A stretch of DNA of 64,000 bases from Rhodococcus sp. HNM0563 (GTDB taxonomy: Bacteria > Actinomycetota > Actinomycetes > Mycobacteriales > Mycobacteriaceae), in NCBI RefSeq assembly GCF_012726195.1, contig NZ_JAASAF010000011.1:62001-126000 (forward strand), in the 5' to 3' direction. Below are positions 9,456 through 17,803 of this stretch, piece after piece. A program made the translations under genes and the position numbers. Within the stretch, counting starts at the first letter, position 1, and every line of letters begins with the position of its first letter. Under the pieces are notes generated by a model. The model saw only the letters and a program-made list of their open reading frames with translations, had not been told where the DNA came from and did no database searches.

Positions 9456-9770
9456 ATGGCTCTTCCCCAGCTGTCCCCCGAAGCACGTCAGCAGGCGCTG
9501 GCGAAGGCTGGCGCGGCTCGACGCACCCGCGCACTCATCAAGGAGGACCTCAAGAAGGGCCGGGTCGAGCTGCAGGATGTGATCCGGCGAGCCGAAACCG
9601 ATGAGGTCCTCGCCAAGATGAAGGTCATCGACCTGATCGCAGCGCTGCCGAAGTTCGGGAAGACCAAGGCCTCTGCAGTGATGGTCGATCTCGACATCGC
9701 GGAGAACCGGAGCATCCGCGGACTCGGCCAGAACCAGCGAGGCGCACTGCTGCAGCGCTTCACCAGCTGA
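9456..9770 (+). CDS. integration host factor, actinobacterial type (mIHF)
   Basis: Small nucleoid-associated protein of the mycobacterial mIHF family, which binds DNA and supports phage L5-type integrase reactions. Family features are present: an N-terminal LPQLSPEARQQALAKA helix region, the RRTRALIKEDLK helix, a KMKVIDLIAALPKFGKTKA core resembling H2TH DNA binding, and C-terminal SIRGLGQNQR. The 104 aa length matches the family (about 105 aa). The ATG follows a GAGGAGAAC ribosome site. The sequence departs from chromosomal mIHF at many positions, so this is probably an element-borne paralogue that helps package or recombine the element. Confidence 0.82.
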   Translation: MALPQLSPEARQQALAKAGAARRTRALIKEDLKKGRVELQDVIRRAETDEVLAKMKVIDLIAALPKFGKTKASAVMVDLDIAENRSIRGLGQNQRGALLQRFTS

Positions 9771-9783
9771 CACCGACCCGTTG

Positions 9784-9814
9784 CTGCCGGCCCGCCATCC
9801 CGGAGGGCCGGCAG
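9784..9814 (+). terminator. hairpin terminator after the mIHF gene
   Basis: A 10-bp perfect stem (CTGCCGGCCC 9784-9793 with GGGCCGGCAG 9805-9814) and an 11-nt loop lie 14 bp after the mIHF stop. There is no U tract, as is common in actinobacteria. Confidence 0.6.
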
Positions 9815-9820
9815 TCAGCG

Positions 9821-9851
9821 TGCAACACCCGTACGAGGCGGACGAAACCAT
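9821..9851 (+). promoter_or_regulatory. weak ECF-like promoter for the 134-aa gene
   Basis: TGCAACA (9821-9827), 17 bp, then AAACCAT (9845-9851), a weak match to the AGACGAT-type -10. It lies 36 bp before the ATG at 9888, the usual distance, and directly after a terminator. Confidence 0.4.
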
Positions 9852-9887
9852 GGCGGCATCTTCCATCCATCAGAAGGAGGCGCGACG

Positions 9888-10292
9888 ATGCTGCAGATCA
9901 CCCGCAACCCCGAGCAACCCCTCGACCCCGACGAGGTCGATCACCTGGCCCCCGACCACTTCACCGACCCCGACCAGGTGCGCTACCTGATCCTCACGCA
10001 CGAGCACGTGTTCGCCTCGACCATGCCGGAGGTGACGATCGCTCCCTCGGTCCGCGTGGGACTTGTCGGCGACGGCGATCCGATCTGCGAACTCGTCGCA
10101 TCGATCAGCCGAATCGAACCGGGCCGCGTCGTCACCACTGACCTCATCGTCACCGACCTCGAGGACTGGGCTCCCGACGCAACGGGTACCGGACACGAGC
10201 TGGCCGAGACAGTCCTCGACGAGATCGTCGACCTCATCAACGAGGCACTGTCGAATGCCCTGCACCTCGTAGCCGCGGGAGGTGCGTCATGA
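9888..10292 (+). CDS. hypothetical protein, 134 aa
   Basis: Acidic soluble protein of unknown function with no recognised motif. The ATG has a good ribosome site (AAGGAGG about 9 bp upstream) and lies 36 bp after a candidate ECF-like -10. Its stop overlaps an ATG of the next reading frame (ATGATGA at 10289-10292), so the two are probably translated together as an operon. The C-terminal half is helical (ELAETVLDEIVDLINEALSN) and could be an oligomerisation segment. Confidence 0.65.
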   Translation: MLQITRNPEQPLDPDEVDHLAPDHFTDPDQVRYLILTHEHVFASTMPEVTIAPSVRVGLVGDGDPICELVASISRIEPGRVVTTDLIVTDLEDWAPDATGTGHELAETVLDEIVDLINEALSNALHLVAAGGAS

Positions 10293-10378
10293 TGAACCCC
10301 GGCAGCGGTGAACCCCAGCCGTATCCTCGATGCATCGATGCCGATGCACCCGCCGACGAAGGCGGGCAGGAGGATTTA

Positions 10379-10696
10379 ATGGCCAAGGCCAAAGACACGG
10401 TCACAGTGAGACTGCCCGGGGAACACCGTGCAGTCTCCTGGTCCGGCGGTACCTTCGCCGGCGACCCCGAACTCGTCTCGAGTGCGCAGGGCCTCGCAGC
10501 GATCGCAGCGCAGGTCGAGGTCGCCCCGCCTGGCGGGTACGCCACCGCCGGCAACGACAGTCGACAGGCTGCGATGGTGGCGATGCTCGGCGTAGCCCGC
10601 GGACGCGGCATCGTGGTCGAGGACGACCCGGAACTGTGGGACGGCATCATCACCCCCGAACCCGACTCTGACACCGGCGGCGAGATCATTCACTGA
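10379..10696 (+). CDS. hypothetical protein, 105 aa
   Basis: Unknown function. The frame is open from an ATG at 10289, overlapping the upstream stop, but the ATG at 10379 has a near-perfect Shine-Dalgarno (AGGAGG, then ATTTA) and is preferred. The upstream 30 codons would give a Pro-rich leader if used. The protein is Ala/Gly-rich in the middle (SAQGLAAIAAQVEVAPPGG) and acidic at the C-terminus. It is in an operon with the preceding 134-aa gene and possibly the following 55-aa frame. Confidence 0.6.
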   Translation: MAKAKDTVTVRLPGEHRAVSWSGGTFAGDPELVSSAQGLAAIAAQVEVAPPGGYATAGNDSRQAAMVAMLGVARGRGIVVEDDPELWDGIITPEPDSDTGGEIIH

Positions 10697-10715
10697 GCGG
10701 AAGGTGCCTTCGCAC

Positions 10716-10883
10716 ATGGACTATCGCAGCACCCACGCAGTTGACCGTCGACGTGACCCTCGAGAACGCCGGCGGTCGCCGCGTCCGGTGACCGCGGACC
10801 GCGCGGACACCGGACAGAACATGACCGAGGTGATCCACGGCGAGCTGTTCTCCGATTACAAGCCCACGACGGGACCGAGATAG
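10716..10883 (+). CDS. possible small protein, 55 aa
   Basis: A short open frame 19 bp after the previous stop, with GGAAGG about 11 bp upstream of the ATG. The N-terminal half is very basic (RRRDPRERRRSPRP); the C-terminal part is more ordinary (MTEVIHGELFSDYK) and could start at an internal ATG at 10821. No homologue is recognised. It could be a real third cistron or chance. Confidence 0.4.
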   Translation: MDYRSTHAVDRRRDPRERRRSPRPVTADRADTGQNMTEVIHGELFSDYKPTTGPR

Positions 10884-10885
10884 TC

Positions 10886-10909
10886 CGGGCACCGGGCACC
10901 GGGCACCGG
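10886..10909. repeat. 7-bp tandem repeat GGGCACC x3
   Basis: Three direct copies of GGGCACC (10886-10906) lie between convergent genes, followed by GGGT. This is probably slippage-prone spacer DNA. Confidence 0.6.
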
Positions 10910-10910
10910 G

Positions 10911-11123
10911 TCAGTGGGTGGTCCTCGCCTCGGTGATCAACTCTTGGGGCATCGCCCGCTGGCCCTCCCGCGCGCGGACCCACCGGACTGCCTCGCTGGG
11001 CGACATCCCCAGCACCTGTCCCAGCGCGGCAATCGTGGTGACGAGGGCTCCATCCACAGCGCGAACATCCCAGGCCCGCATGTCCCGGAATGTCGGGAGC
11101 GGACGCTGCGCTTGATCAGACAC
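10911..11123 (-). CDS. small hypothetical protein, 70 aa, coupled to the ART-domain gene
   Basis: Starts at GTG 11123, which overlaps the 3' end of the upstream large gene by 8 bp, indicating translational coupling. The middle, ALVTTIAALGQVLGMSPSEAVRWV, looks like a small helical domain. No family is recognised. Tight pairing with a probable ADP-ribosyltransferase gene makes a partner or immunity role conceivable, but this is inference only. Confidence 0.6.
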   Translation of the reverse strand: MSDQAQRPLPTFRDMRAWDVRAVDGALVTTIAALGQVLGMSPSEAVRWVRAREGQRAMPQELITEARTTH

Positions 11124-12756
11124 GTTCAATCTCCCACCGCGTAGGGCCGCCGACCACGACGACCTCTTCCTCGGACAAGCATCCCATTCCCGTTCGAGGC
11201 AACGACAGAATCCGCGAAGCATGGACCGTGCCGTGCAGTCGGACCGACACGTACTCGTCGTCGTCCCACTCGCGGCGCGCGAAGTACGACGACACCTCGC
11301 CGCGAAGGGTGAACGACGCCGCCGGGTTCAACGTCAGATCCGCCTGCTGCCGCTCACCTTTCGCGGCCGGCACCCACGCGGGAGCAGGGGAGCTGGTCGG
11401 AAACCACATCCCACGCGACACCGAGACCTCGGAGATCCCGCGCGCTGCGAGATGCCGTTGCGTGAGCGCGTACTGGGCCTGTACCACCGCCCGGGCCCGC
11501 CGGGCTTCCACCGACTGCGGCGGGTCCGAGTCGGGGTGGACAAACACATCCCGGACCGCGGACTGCATGTGCACCGCCGCGGGCGACATGTCCCGCTCTG
11601 TGTGCGCAGCCCACGCGGACATCGCTTGCGAGGCGACGGTGCGCCGAGCGAGGACCGCGACAGATCCCGTCTCGCTCGGTGTCACCATGCGGTGATCGAC
11701 GCGCTCTCCGGTCCCGATCTGCCGCCACGGCTCGTCGTCGGCTGTCCGCCAGCACAACCCGGCCGCGGACTGACCCCACTGCGCCTGGTGGGGGGCCGCG
11801 AGAACTGCGCACTCCGCGTCGTCGAACAGTTCGCGGTCCTCGACGTCGGTCAGCTCGTCGCCCAACTGGACGGCGTTGTCGCGTTTGACCGGCACCGCGA
11901 ACGGCTCGAGCGCACCCTGCGACAGCACGACTGGCACGGGCACTCCGTCGATGTGGTCATCCTCGATGCACGACCGCTGCGCTCGGTCGAGCGCCACGTC
12001 CCGATGGGCCGCGAACTCTGCGCTGCTCGTCTCCAGCGACCCATCCGCCCGGCGCGGGATGTCCGGAAGCCCCTCGGGTAGCGGCCCGTACCGGTCGTCC
12101 CGGCACACCGCCGTGATCGCGTCGGCGTCGGCCGCGGTCAGCGGAATGTCGTCGTACAGGCCGGTCGACAGGGATTGCGCAGCAGCGGTTCCGGCGGCAG
12201 TGGGAGCGGGTGTCGGGGGCGGAAGTTGGGTGCTGGCGGTGAGAGCGAGGCGGCGGGCGTCGAGGATCACCGAAGGGCAACGGTGGGAGGCCGCGGCGAA
12301 CTGGCCGCACGCGGGGCAGCGCTCGCCGCCACCGCGGACCTGCGGAGGCTGCCACCCATCGGCGGCGGCCGGGTTCTCCGCGATGTCGGCGGCACGGCGG
12401 CGTGCGAGCCCACGCGTGACGAGCCGGCGGAGTTCAGTGGCCCGCTCCGGCTGTCCGCACTGCTCGTGGGCGTGGGCCTCGAGCATCAGGTTGTGCGCGC
12501 CGCGGGCGGTGGACGCAAGGTCGATGCGCTGCTGCTGGAGCTTGCGCAGCGCCTGGTCGAGCTCGCCGGCGGACTGGTCGAGCCATGCCTGAGACGTCGG
12601 TTGCCGGGCTGCGGTCGCCAGCCGCGCATCGTGGGTGAGCTGCAGCCGCCGTACCTCCTGCTCGGCGCGGTCGAGGCGATCAGCGGTGTGGGGGAAGCAC
12701 CGTCGGCCGATACGGCACACGGGGCCCTCCTGGTCTGTGGGGTGCGGGTCGCGCAC
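11116..12756 (-). CDS. large protein with probable C-terminal ADP-ribosyltransferase domain
   Basis: 546 aa. The N-terminal third is helical, then comes a zinc-ribbon-like CPACGQFAAASHRCP and a long linker. The C-terminus looks like an ADP-ribosyltransferase: an arginine strand VSVSRGM (Arg448) after YALTQRHLAARGI, a Ser-containing strand and helix (481-495, ending SSYFARREW), then ILSLPRTG and the ExE-type LSEEEVVVV with Glu529-531. In this family the Arg, Ser and ExE residues bind NAD and transfer ADP-ribose to a target. No secretion signal is seen. GTG start at 12756. The target could be a host protein or DNA, as for phage and toxin ARTs. The domain call rests on motif order, not on alignment. 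Confidence 0.6.
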   Translation of the reverse strand: MRDPHPTDQEGPVCRIGRRCFPHTADRLDRAEQEVRRLQLTHDARLATAARQPTSQAWLDQSAGELDQALRKLQQQRIDLASTARGAHNLMLEAHAHEQCGQPERATELRRLVTRGLARRRAADIAENPAAADGWQPPQVRGGGERCPACGQFAAASHRCPSVILDARRLALTASTQLPPPTPAPTAAGTAAAQSLSTGLYDDIPLTAADADAITAVCRDDRYGPLPEGLPDIPRRADGSLETSSAEFAAHRDVALDRAQRSCIEDDHIDGVPVPVVLSQGALEPFAVPVKRDNAVQLGDELTDVEDRELFDDAECAVLAAPHQAQWGQSAAGLCWRTADDEPWRQIGTGERVDHRMVTPSETGSVAVLARRTVASQAMSAWAAHTERDMSPAAVHMQSAVRDVFVHPDSDPPQSVEARRARAVVQAQYALTQRHLAARGISEVSVSRGMWFPTSSPAPAWVPAAKGERQQADLTLNPAASFTLRGEVSSYFARREWDDDEYVSVRLHGTVHASRILSLPRTGMGCLSEEEVVVVGGPTRWEIERV

Positions 12757-12801
12757 ACCGTAGAAGCCCCGTTCACCACGACCAGGCGGTCAACTTTCTG
12801 T

Positions 12802-12833
12802 CGCAACACAGCACCGGGTGCGTTCGTAGCGTC
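12802..12833 (+). promoter_or_regulatory. ECF-like promoter, leaderless
   Basis: CGCAACA (12802-12808), 18 bp, TAGCGTC (12827-12833) within CGTTCGTAGCGTC, identical over 13 bp to the copy at 56108-56120. The ATG is only 7 bp after the -10, so transcription should start at the start codon. Confidence 0.65.
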
Positions 12834-12840
12834 CTCGGTC

Positions 12841-13101
12841 ATGACCAGTACTGACCCGTCCACCGATCGCGAATCGGTGACTGTTGTGACCATCGACCAC
12901 CGCCACGGCACCACCGTCTCGGCCCACCGCACCGAAGAGGGCGCCCAGCGTGTGCTGCACGAGCACGCCGAGATGTGGTGGCACGAACTCGCAGACGATC
13001 CCGGCCCGATTCCCACGATCCCGGCCGCAGCGATCGAGGAGTATTTCGCCCGGCACCCGAGCGAGTTCTACACGACCGAAGCCGTTGAACTTCAGGACTG
13101 A
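12841..13101 (+). CDS. hypothetical protein, 86 aa, probably leaderless
   Basis: Small acidic protein; TVVTIDHRHGTTVSAHRTEEGAQRVLHEHAEMWW suggests a strand-helix unit, and the C-terminus carries YFARHPSEFYTTEAVEL. Family unknown. The start at ATG 12841 is favoured because the window-wide promoter has its -10 only 7 bp upstream, so the mRNA should be leaderless; no Shine-Dalgarno is present. It is divergent from the ART-domain gene, 84 bp away. Confidence 0.65.
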   Translation: MTSTDPSTDRESVTVVTIDHRHGTTVSAHRTEEGAQRVLHEHAEMWWHELADDPGPIPTIPAAAIEEYFARHPSEFYTTEAVELQD

Positions 13102-13193
13102 TACGGCGCCCGCAGCTGCACCACCGCTCGCGGGTGCTCTGGCCGCCACTTCGGACACGCTCGACGACGCGCTGACTCAGGTTCTCGACGTGG

Positions 13194-13382
13194 GTGAAGG
13201 ACGGCGCGCGGCAGGGTGCGCACGGGTCGGGTCCGGTGCGCGAGGTGGTGTGGCTGCGCACCCGGCTGGCAGGTGCGAGGGCGGGCTGGCTTGATCGGCG
13301 AGCGGTGCTCGAGATTCCCGTGCTCGTTCTCGACGAGAACTTGCAGGAGGTGGGGGAGTGGACGGTGGCACTGGCGTGTTGA
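13194..13382 (+). CDS. possible small CDS or remnant, 62 aa
   Basis: The GTG start lacks a clear ribosome site. The peptide's C-terminal half (LDRRAVLEIPVLVLDENLQE) reads like a genuine protein, and the third codon position is strongly G/C. A neighbouring frame just upstream (DTLDDALTQVLDV) also reads like protein, so this may be the 3' part of a frameshifted gene spanning about 13110-13382. The rest of 13102-13449 shows nothing else. Confidence 0.35.
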   Translation: MKDGARQGAHGSGPVREVVWLRTRLAGARAGWLDRRAVLEIPVLVLDENLQEVGEWTVALAC

Positions 13383-13449
13383 CGAGCTGAGGGGGCGTCT
13401 TCGGCTGGGGCTGTGTCCCTGGCCGGATGCAAGAGGTAGCCTCGAACGC

Positions 13450-13764
13450 ATGTTCGATAACTGGGCGGCTGGGTTCGACCCTCCGCCGTACCGCGTTGTG
13501 GACCCGCCGACGCCAGTGATCGTGCATATCGCAACCGCTATCGGCTCCGTCGACGGGCGCCCCGCCAACGAGCTGCCACTCCGAGTGCGCGCGGAGGGCC
13601 TCGCCCTGGATCTCCAGGTGCCGGGGACATTGTCCGCGTGGGCCAGGGTGAATACGGGCGGCTGGATCTGCCGCTGCCAGTTCTCGATCCCGACCGGCAA
13701 CGGCCGCGGCTACCTCGAAGTCGACCAATGGTGCCCCGCCGTAGCTGTCCGGCCATGCACGTGA
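13450..13764 (+). CDS. hypothetical protein, 104 aa
   Basis: Unknown function; a beta-rich protein (VIVHIATAIGSV..LPLRVRAEGLALDLQV). The ATG at 13450 has no obvious Shine-Dalgarno. A TAGCCTC resembling the window's -10 sits 6 bp upstream (13437-13443), but the matching -35 is missing, so leaderless expression is only possible. It ends 56 bp before the Tn3-family insertion, whose target was the hairpin between this gene and the convergent gene at 20793. Confidence 0.55.
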   Translation: MFDNWAAGFDPPPYRVVDPPTPVIVHIATAIGSVDGRPANELPLRVRAEGLALDLQVPGTLSAWARVNTGGWICRCQFSIPTGNGRGYLEVDQWCPAVAVRPCT

Positions 13765-13815
13765 GACATGCGGCGAAGTCCAGCGCAATGAGCCGTAACC
13801 CGCTCTGACGCTGAC

Positions 13816-13820
13816 GATCA
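13816..13820. repeat. target-site duplication GATCA, left copy
   Basis: Five bases immediately outside the left inverted repeat, matched by GATCA at 20661-20665. A 5-bp duplication is the Tn3-family signature. Confidence 0.9.
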
Positions 13821-13863
13821 GGGGTAGCCGTAGCATCCGCCGGAAATCGGGCGGATTTGGCGT
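13821..13863 (+). repeat. left terminal inverted repeat of the transposon
   Basis: 43 bp starting GGGGTAGCCGTAGCAT and ending GGCGT. It matches the reverse complement of 20618-20660 with four mismatches. Confidence 0.92.
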
Positions 13864-13946
13864 ATCCGACTGGTGGGCACGGGGTTTCGAGTTCGGCATG
13901 CACTGTCGACTGGTTGGTGCTTGACTGCCGATGATGATGTTGGTCG

Positions 13947-16900
13947 GTGCTGGTGGAGGCTGAGGTCGTGGCGACGCGGATGTTCGCGGACGAGGAGTTG
14001 GAACGACTGCGGGGATTCCCGGAGATCAGCCGCGAGGAGCTGTTCCGGTACTTCACGCTGACGCCTGCGGATCTGGCGTTCGTGGATCCGGGCCGGGGCC
14101 GGGGCCCAGCCGAGCGGCTGGGCTTGGCGATCGCGTTGTGTACGCTGCCGTGGCTGGGATTCGTGCCGGATCGGCTGGTCACGGCTCCGCCGGTGGCGGT
14201 GGCTCGTGTCGCCGAGCAGTTGCGGTTGGATCCGGTGGTGATCGGTGCCTACGGCAGGCGAGCCAAGACCCGCACCGAGCATGTGCGCCTGGCCGCGCGG
14301 TACCTGGGATGGCGTGCGGTCGGTGCGCTCGAGTTCAAGGAGCTCGATGAGTTCCTGCTCGCGCGGGCGATGGAGCACGATTCCCCGACTCTGCTGTTCC
14401 GGCTGGCGTGTGAGTATCTGATCTCGGCGAAGGTGATCCGGCCAGGCCCGGTCACCGTGGTCGAGCGGGTCGCCCACGCCCGCCACCAGGCCCAGACCGA
14501 AACCTATGACCGGCTCGCTCACGAGTTCACTGCGGCGCGGTGCGCGGAGTTGGACGGCTTGCTTGTCACCGACGCTTCGCTGGGGATCTCGCGGTTGCGG
14601 TGGCTGTCGACCGGGCCGGTGGAGGCCTCGGCGGCCGCGGTCCGCGCCGAGGTCGACAAGCTGGGTTTCCTGCGCGGGTTGGGCGCTGATCGGCTGGATA
14701 TGTCGGTGCTGCCCGCCGAGCGGCGCCGGTTTTTGGCCACGATGGGCCGGCGCCTGAGTCCGCAAGCGCTGCAACGTCGGGATCCGCAACGCCGGTATCC
14801 GATCCTGCTCACGGTGCTGGCCCAGTCCGGCACCGATGTCCTCGATGAGGTCGTGGCGTTGTTCGATCAGGCGATCTCGGTGAAATTCGGTGCTGCCGAA
14901 CGGAAGATGCAGCAGCGGCTGGCCGAACGAGGAAAGACTGGAGAGGACCGTCAGGCGCTGCTGGACGATCTGTTGGAAATCGTCACCGACCCCGGCGTTC
15001 CGGATGAGGAGATCGGTGCGCTGATCCGCGGCGAGAAGATCGGGTGGGAGCGCCTGCGCGCGGCGATCGCCCAGGCCAAGCCCAGGTTGCCGCGTGATCA
15101 CGGGCATCTGGCGGCGTTGGATTCCTCCTACAACTACCTGCGTCAGTTCACCCCCGCGGTGCTCGAAGCGGTGCGCTTCTGCGGCGGTACCGCCGCGACC
15201 GAGTTGCTGATCGCGGTGAACATGCTGCGCGAGTTGAACGCGACCGGGCGGCGCAAGGTCTTCGATGACGCCCCGACCGGGTTCGTGCCGATGAAGTGGC
15301 GCGGCTACCTCGACGAGGCCCGCAAATCCGGCAGCGCGACCGCGTATCGGCACTACTGGGAGTTGTGTGTGCTGCTCGGATTGCGTGACGGGTTGCGCAG
15401 CGGGGATGTGTTCGTGCCGGGCTCGCGCCGTTACGCCGACCCGGCCGCCTACCTGCTCACCACCGGGCAGTGGGAACCGCAACGCGTTGAGTTCTGCGGC
15501 CTGGTCGGGCGATCCGCCGATCCTGGCGTCGCGCTGGCCACCGTGGTCGCCGAACTGCACGACGCTCTCGGTGAGCTGGAGGAGGTGCTGGCCGGCGGGG
15601 ACGGCCCGGTCCGGCTGGACGAGGGCGGGGATCTGGTGATCTCGCCGCTGAGCGCGGAAGATGTTCCCGCCGAGGCGATCACGCTCAAGGCCGAGCTGAC
15701 CGAAATGCTGCCGTTCGCGCCGATCGTGTCGCTGCTGATCGAGCTGGACAAACGCACCGGCTACCTGGACTGCTTCACCCACGCCGGCGGTCAGGCCACC
15801 CGGACGCCGGAGCTCAAACGCAACCTGATCGCGGTACTGCTGGCGCACTCGACGAACCTGGGGTTGACCCGGATGGCCGAGGCGTGCGGAATCACCTACG
15901 ACATCCTGGCCTGGACCGACGAGTGGTATGTGCGCGAGGAGACCCTGCGCGCGGCCAACCTGGTACTGGTCGGCTACCACCAGCGGCTGCCGCTGACCGC
16001 GGTGTTCGGCGCCGGAACACTGTCGTCGAGCGACGGGCAGCGTTTCCCGACGCGCGGTAAGTCGACCACGGCGCGGCCGTTGAGCCGCTATTTCGCCAGC
16101 GAGGGCCTGTCGACCTACACCCATGTCAGCGACACCCACGCCACCTACGGCACCAAGGTCATCGTGGCGACCAAACGCGAAGCCCACTACGTGCTCGATG
16201 AGATCCTGGGCAACGCCACCGATCTGCCGATCACCGAGCACGCCACCGACACCCACGGGGTCACCCTGGTCAACTTCGGGTTGTTCGACCTGCTCGGGAT
16301 GCAGCTCTCGCCACGGATCCGGGATCTGGGGCGGATCACCCTGTACCGGCCGGGCCCGCGCGCCGAGGCCGAGGCCCGGTTCCCGCACGCGGGCCCGCTG
16401 ATGACCCGCAAGGCCAACCTGGGTTTGATCGCCGAGCACTGGGACGATCTGCTGCGGTTGGCCGGATCGCTGAAGTTCGGGCACGCCACCGCGTCGCTGT
16501 TGGTCGGCAAGCTGTCGGCGTCGGGGCGGCAGAACACCCTGGCCGCGGCGCTCAAGGAGTACGGGGCGCTGCGGCGCACCATTTACGCCGCGAGATACCT
16601 CTCCGATCCGGACTACCGGCGCAAGATCTCGCGGCAGCTCAACAAGGGCGAGTCGCTGCACGCGCTGCGCCGCGACCTGCTCTATGCCCATGAGGGGATG
16701 ATCCGGGCGCGCCACCTCGAGGACCAGACCGAGCAGGCCTGGTGCCTGACCTTGACGACCAACGCTGTGATCGCCTGGACCACAGAGTATTACGGGTTCG
16801 CTGTCGAGCAGATGCGCCGGACCGGGCAGCGTATCGATGACGAGGTCCTGGCCCACATCAGCCCGGCCCACAGTGCCAACATCAACTTCTTCGGCGCGAT

Positions 16901-16982
16901 CGAGGTCGACATCGACGCCGAGCTGGCCCAGCTGGGCCCGACCGGGTACCGGCCGCTGCGGGTGCGCGACACCTTGTTCTGA
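13947..16982 (+). CDS. tnpA: Tn3-family DDE transposase
   Basis: Catalyses replicative transposition by nicking the transposon ends and joining them to target DNA. At 1011 aa it has full family length: an N-terminal DUF4158-type DNA-binding region, then the catalytic part. The acidic residues are visible in context: Asp in SSSDGQRF, Asp in THVSDTHATYG and Glu in LAAALKEYGALRRTIY. The start could be GTG 13947 or ATG 13980. It reads inward from the left repeat. Codon use is as G/C-rich as the surroundings, so the donor was another high-GC actinobacterium. Confidence 0.92.
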   Translation: MLVEAEVVATRMFADEELERLRGFPEISREELFRYFTLTPADLAFVDPGRGRGPAERLGLAIALCTLPWLGFVPDRLVTAPPVAVARVAEQLRLDPVVIGAYGRRAKTRTEHVRLAARYLGWRAVGALEFKELDEFLLARAMEHDSPTLLFRLACEYLISAKVIRPGPVTVVERVAHARHQAQTETYDRLAHEFTAARCAELDGLLVTDASLGISRLRWLSTGPVEASAAAVRAEVDKLGFLRGLGADRLDMSVLPAERRRFLATMGRRLSPQALQRRDPQRRYPILLTVLAQSGTDVLDEVVALFDQAISVKFGAAERKMQQRLAERGKTGEDRQALLDDLLEIVTDPGVPDEEIGALIRGEKIGWERLRAAIAQAKPRLPRDHGHLAALDSSYNYLRQFTPAVLEAVRFCGGTAATELLIAVNMLRELNATGRRKVFDDAPTGFVPMKWRGYLDEARKSGSATAYRHYWELCVLLGLRDGLRSGDVFVPGSRRYADPAAYLLTTGQWEPQRVEFCGLVGRSADPGVALATVVAELHDALGELEEVLAGGDGPVRLDEGGDLVISPLSAEDVPAEAITLKAELTEMLPFAPIVSLLIELDKRTGYLDCFTHAGGQATRTPELKRNLIAVLLAHSTNLGLTRMAEACGITYDILAWTDEWYVREETLRAANLVLVGYHQRLPLTAVFGAGTLSSSDGQRFPTRGKSTTARPLSRYFASEGLSTYTHVSDTHATYGTKVIVATKREAHYVLDEILGNATDLPITEHATDTHGVTLVNFGLFDLLGMQLSPRIRDLGRITLYRPGPRAEAEARFPHAGPLMTRKANLGLIAEHWDDLLRLAGSLKFGHATASLLVGKLSASGRQNTLAAALKEYGALRRTIYAARYLSDPDYRRKISRQLNKGESLHALRRDLLYAHEGMIRARHLEDQTEQAWCLTLTTNAVIAWTTEYYGFAVEQMRRTGQRIDDEVLAHISPAHSANINFFGAIEVDIDAELAQLGPTGYRPLRVRDTLF

Positions 16983-17005
16983 CCGCGCGGAACCGGGGCC
17001 CGTGG

Positions 17006-17674
17006 TTACGGCGTGGCGATGTCGATAGCGGTGTCTGCTGGCGTGGGTGTTCGGTGGGCGGTGAGGAAGTTGTCGACGAGCCGGGTGCAGTCGTCGTGGT
17101 CGATGCTGCGTAATCCGGTGAGACGGGCGAACACGATCGGGCCGAGGAGTTCGATGATGGCGAAGGTGGTGTCGAGCTCGCCGAGCATCGCGCGGGCCTC
17201 GGGACTGGTGAGGATCTGGTCGAACGGGTGGCGGTACTGCTCGATGACGCGCGCGCGCAGCGAGGTGACCGCGGCCGGGTCGGGGTGGTCCTCGCCGATG
17301 GAACCCATCGCCAGCCAGGCCAGGGTGGTCATCTGCACCGGAGCCTGTTCGATGAGGTCGGCCTGGCTGGCGAGCAGCGCCAGGAGCCGCTCACGCACGG
17401 GCCCGGTGCCGGTCGGTGTGTCGACCTGGGGAAGTAGTCGTTCGAAAGTCGCCGCGAGCAGCTGGGTGGTGCTGCCGAAGTGCCGGTAGAGGGTGGCGCG
17501 GGCGACCTTCGACACGCGGGTGACCGCCTCGACGGTGACCGCCTCGACACCGCCGGTGGACAGCAGATGGGTGGCCGCGTCGAGCAACCGGTTGCGTGAG
17601 CGCGCCAGTCGCGGATCGGCCTGCTCGTCGTCCGCGGCGAGCGGGTCGGTCGCCGCCGGGCCTGAGTCGGTCAT
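17006..17674 (-). CDS. TetR-family transcriptional repressor
   Basis: Ligand-responsive repressor, expected to control the divergent efflux gene. The N-terminal helix-turn-helix is clear (about residues 23-70: LLDAATHLLSTGG, VTRVSKVARATLYRHFGS), followed by a helical ligand-binding domain. It has 222 aa. ATG 17674 is chosen because it follows GGAGGAAG on the minus strand. The 129-bp gap to the MFS start holds a TACGA-N6-TCGTA palindrome, a plausible operator. Confidence 0.88.
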   Translation of the reverse strand: MTDSGPAATDPLAADDEQADPRLARSRNRLLDAATHLLSTGGVEAVTVEAVTRVSKVARATLYRHFGSTTQLLAATFERLLPQVDTPTGTGPVRERLLALLASQADLIEQAPVQMTTLAWLAMGSIGEDHPDPAAVTSLRARVIEQYRHPFDQILTSPEARAMLGELDTTFAIIELLGPIVFARLTGLRSIDHDDCTRLVDNFLTAHRTPTPADTAIDIATP

Positions 17675-17751
17675 GGACGCGCCTTCCTCCGAATTCGTGT
17701 CGTTGAACTCTTGATATGGGTGAACTCTATCCCACCCCCCAACCACTATGA

Positions 17752-17767
17752 TACGAATGGTCTCGTA
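17752..17767. promoter_or_regulatory. candidate TetR operator
   Basis: Inverted repeat TACGA (17752-17756), 6 bp, TCGTA (17763-17767), between the divergent tetR and MFS genes, 37 bp before the MFS start. ATACG-type half-sites are common for TetR regulators. Confidence 0.5.
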
Positions 17768-17803
17768 CAGATACCGTTGGTCTTCAAAGTCGGGGAGGTG
17801 CCG

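Noticed and set aside
13818-16871. 1017-aa minus-strand open frame opposite tnpA
   Set aside because: Composition is Arg/Gln/Gly-rich with no motif, and it mirrors the well-supported transposase; a high-GC antisense shadow.
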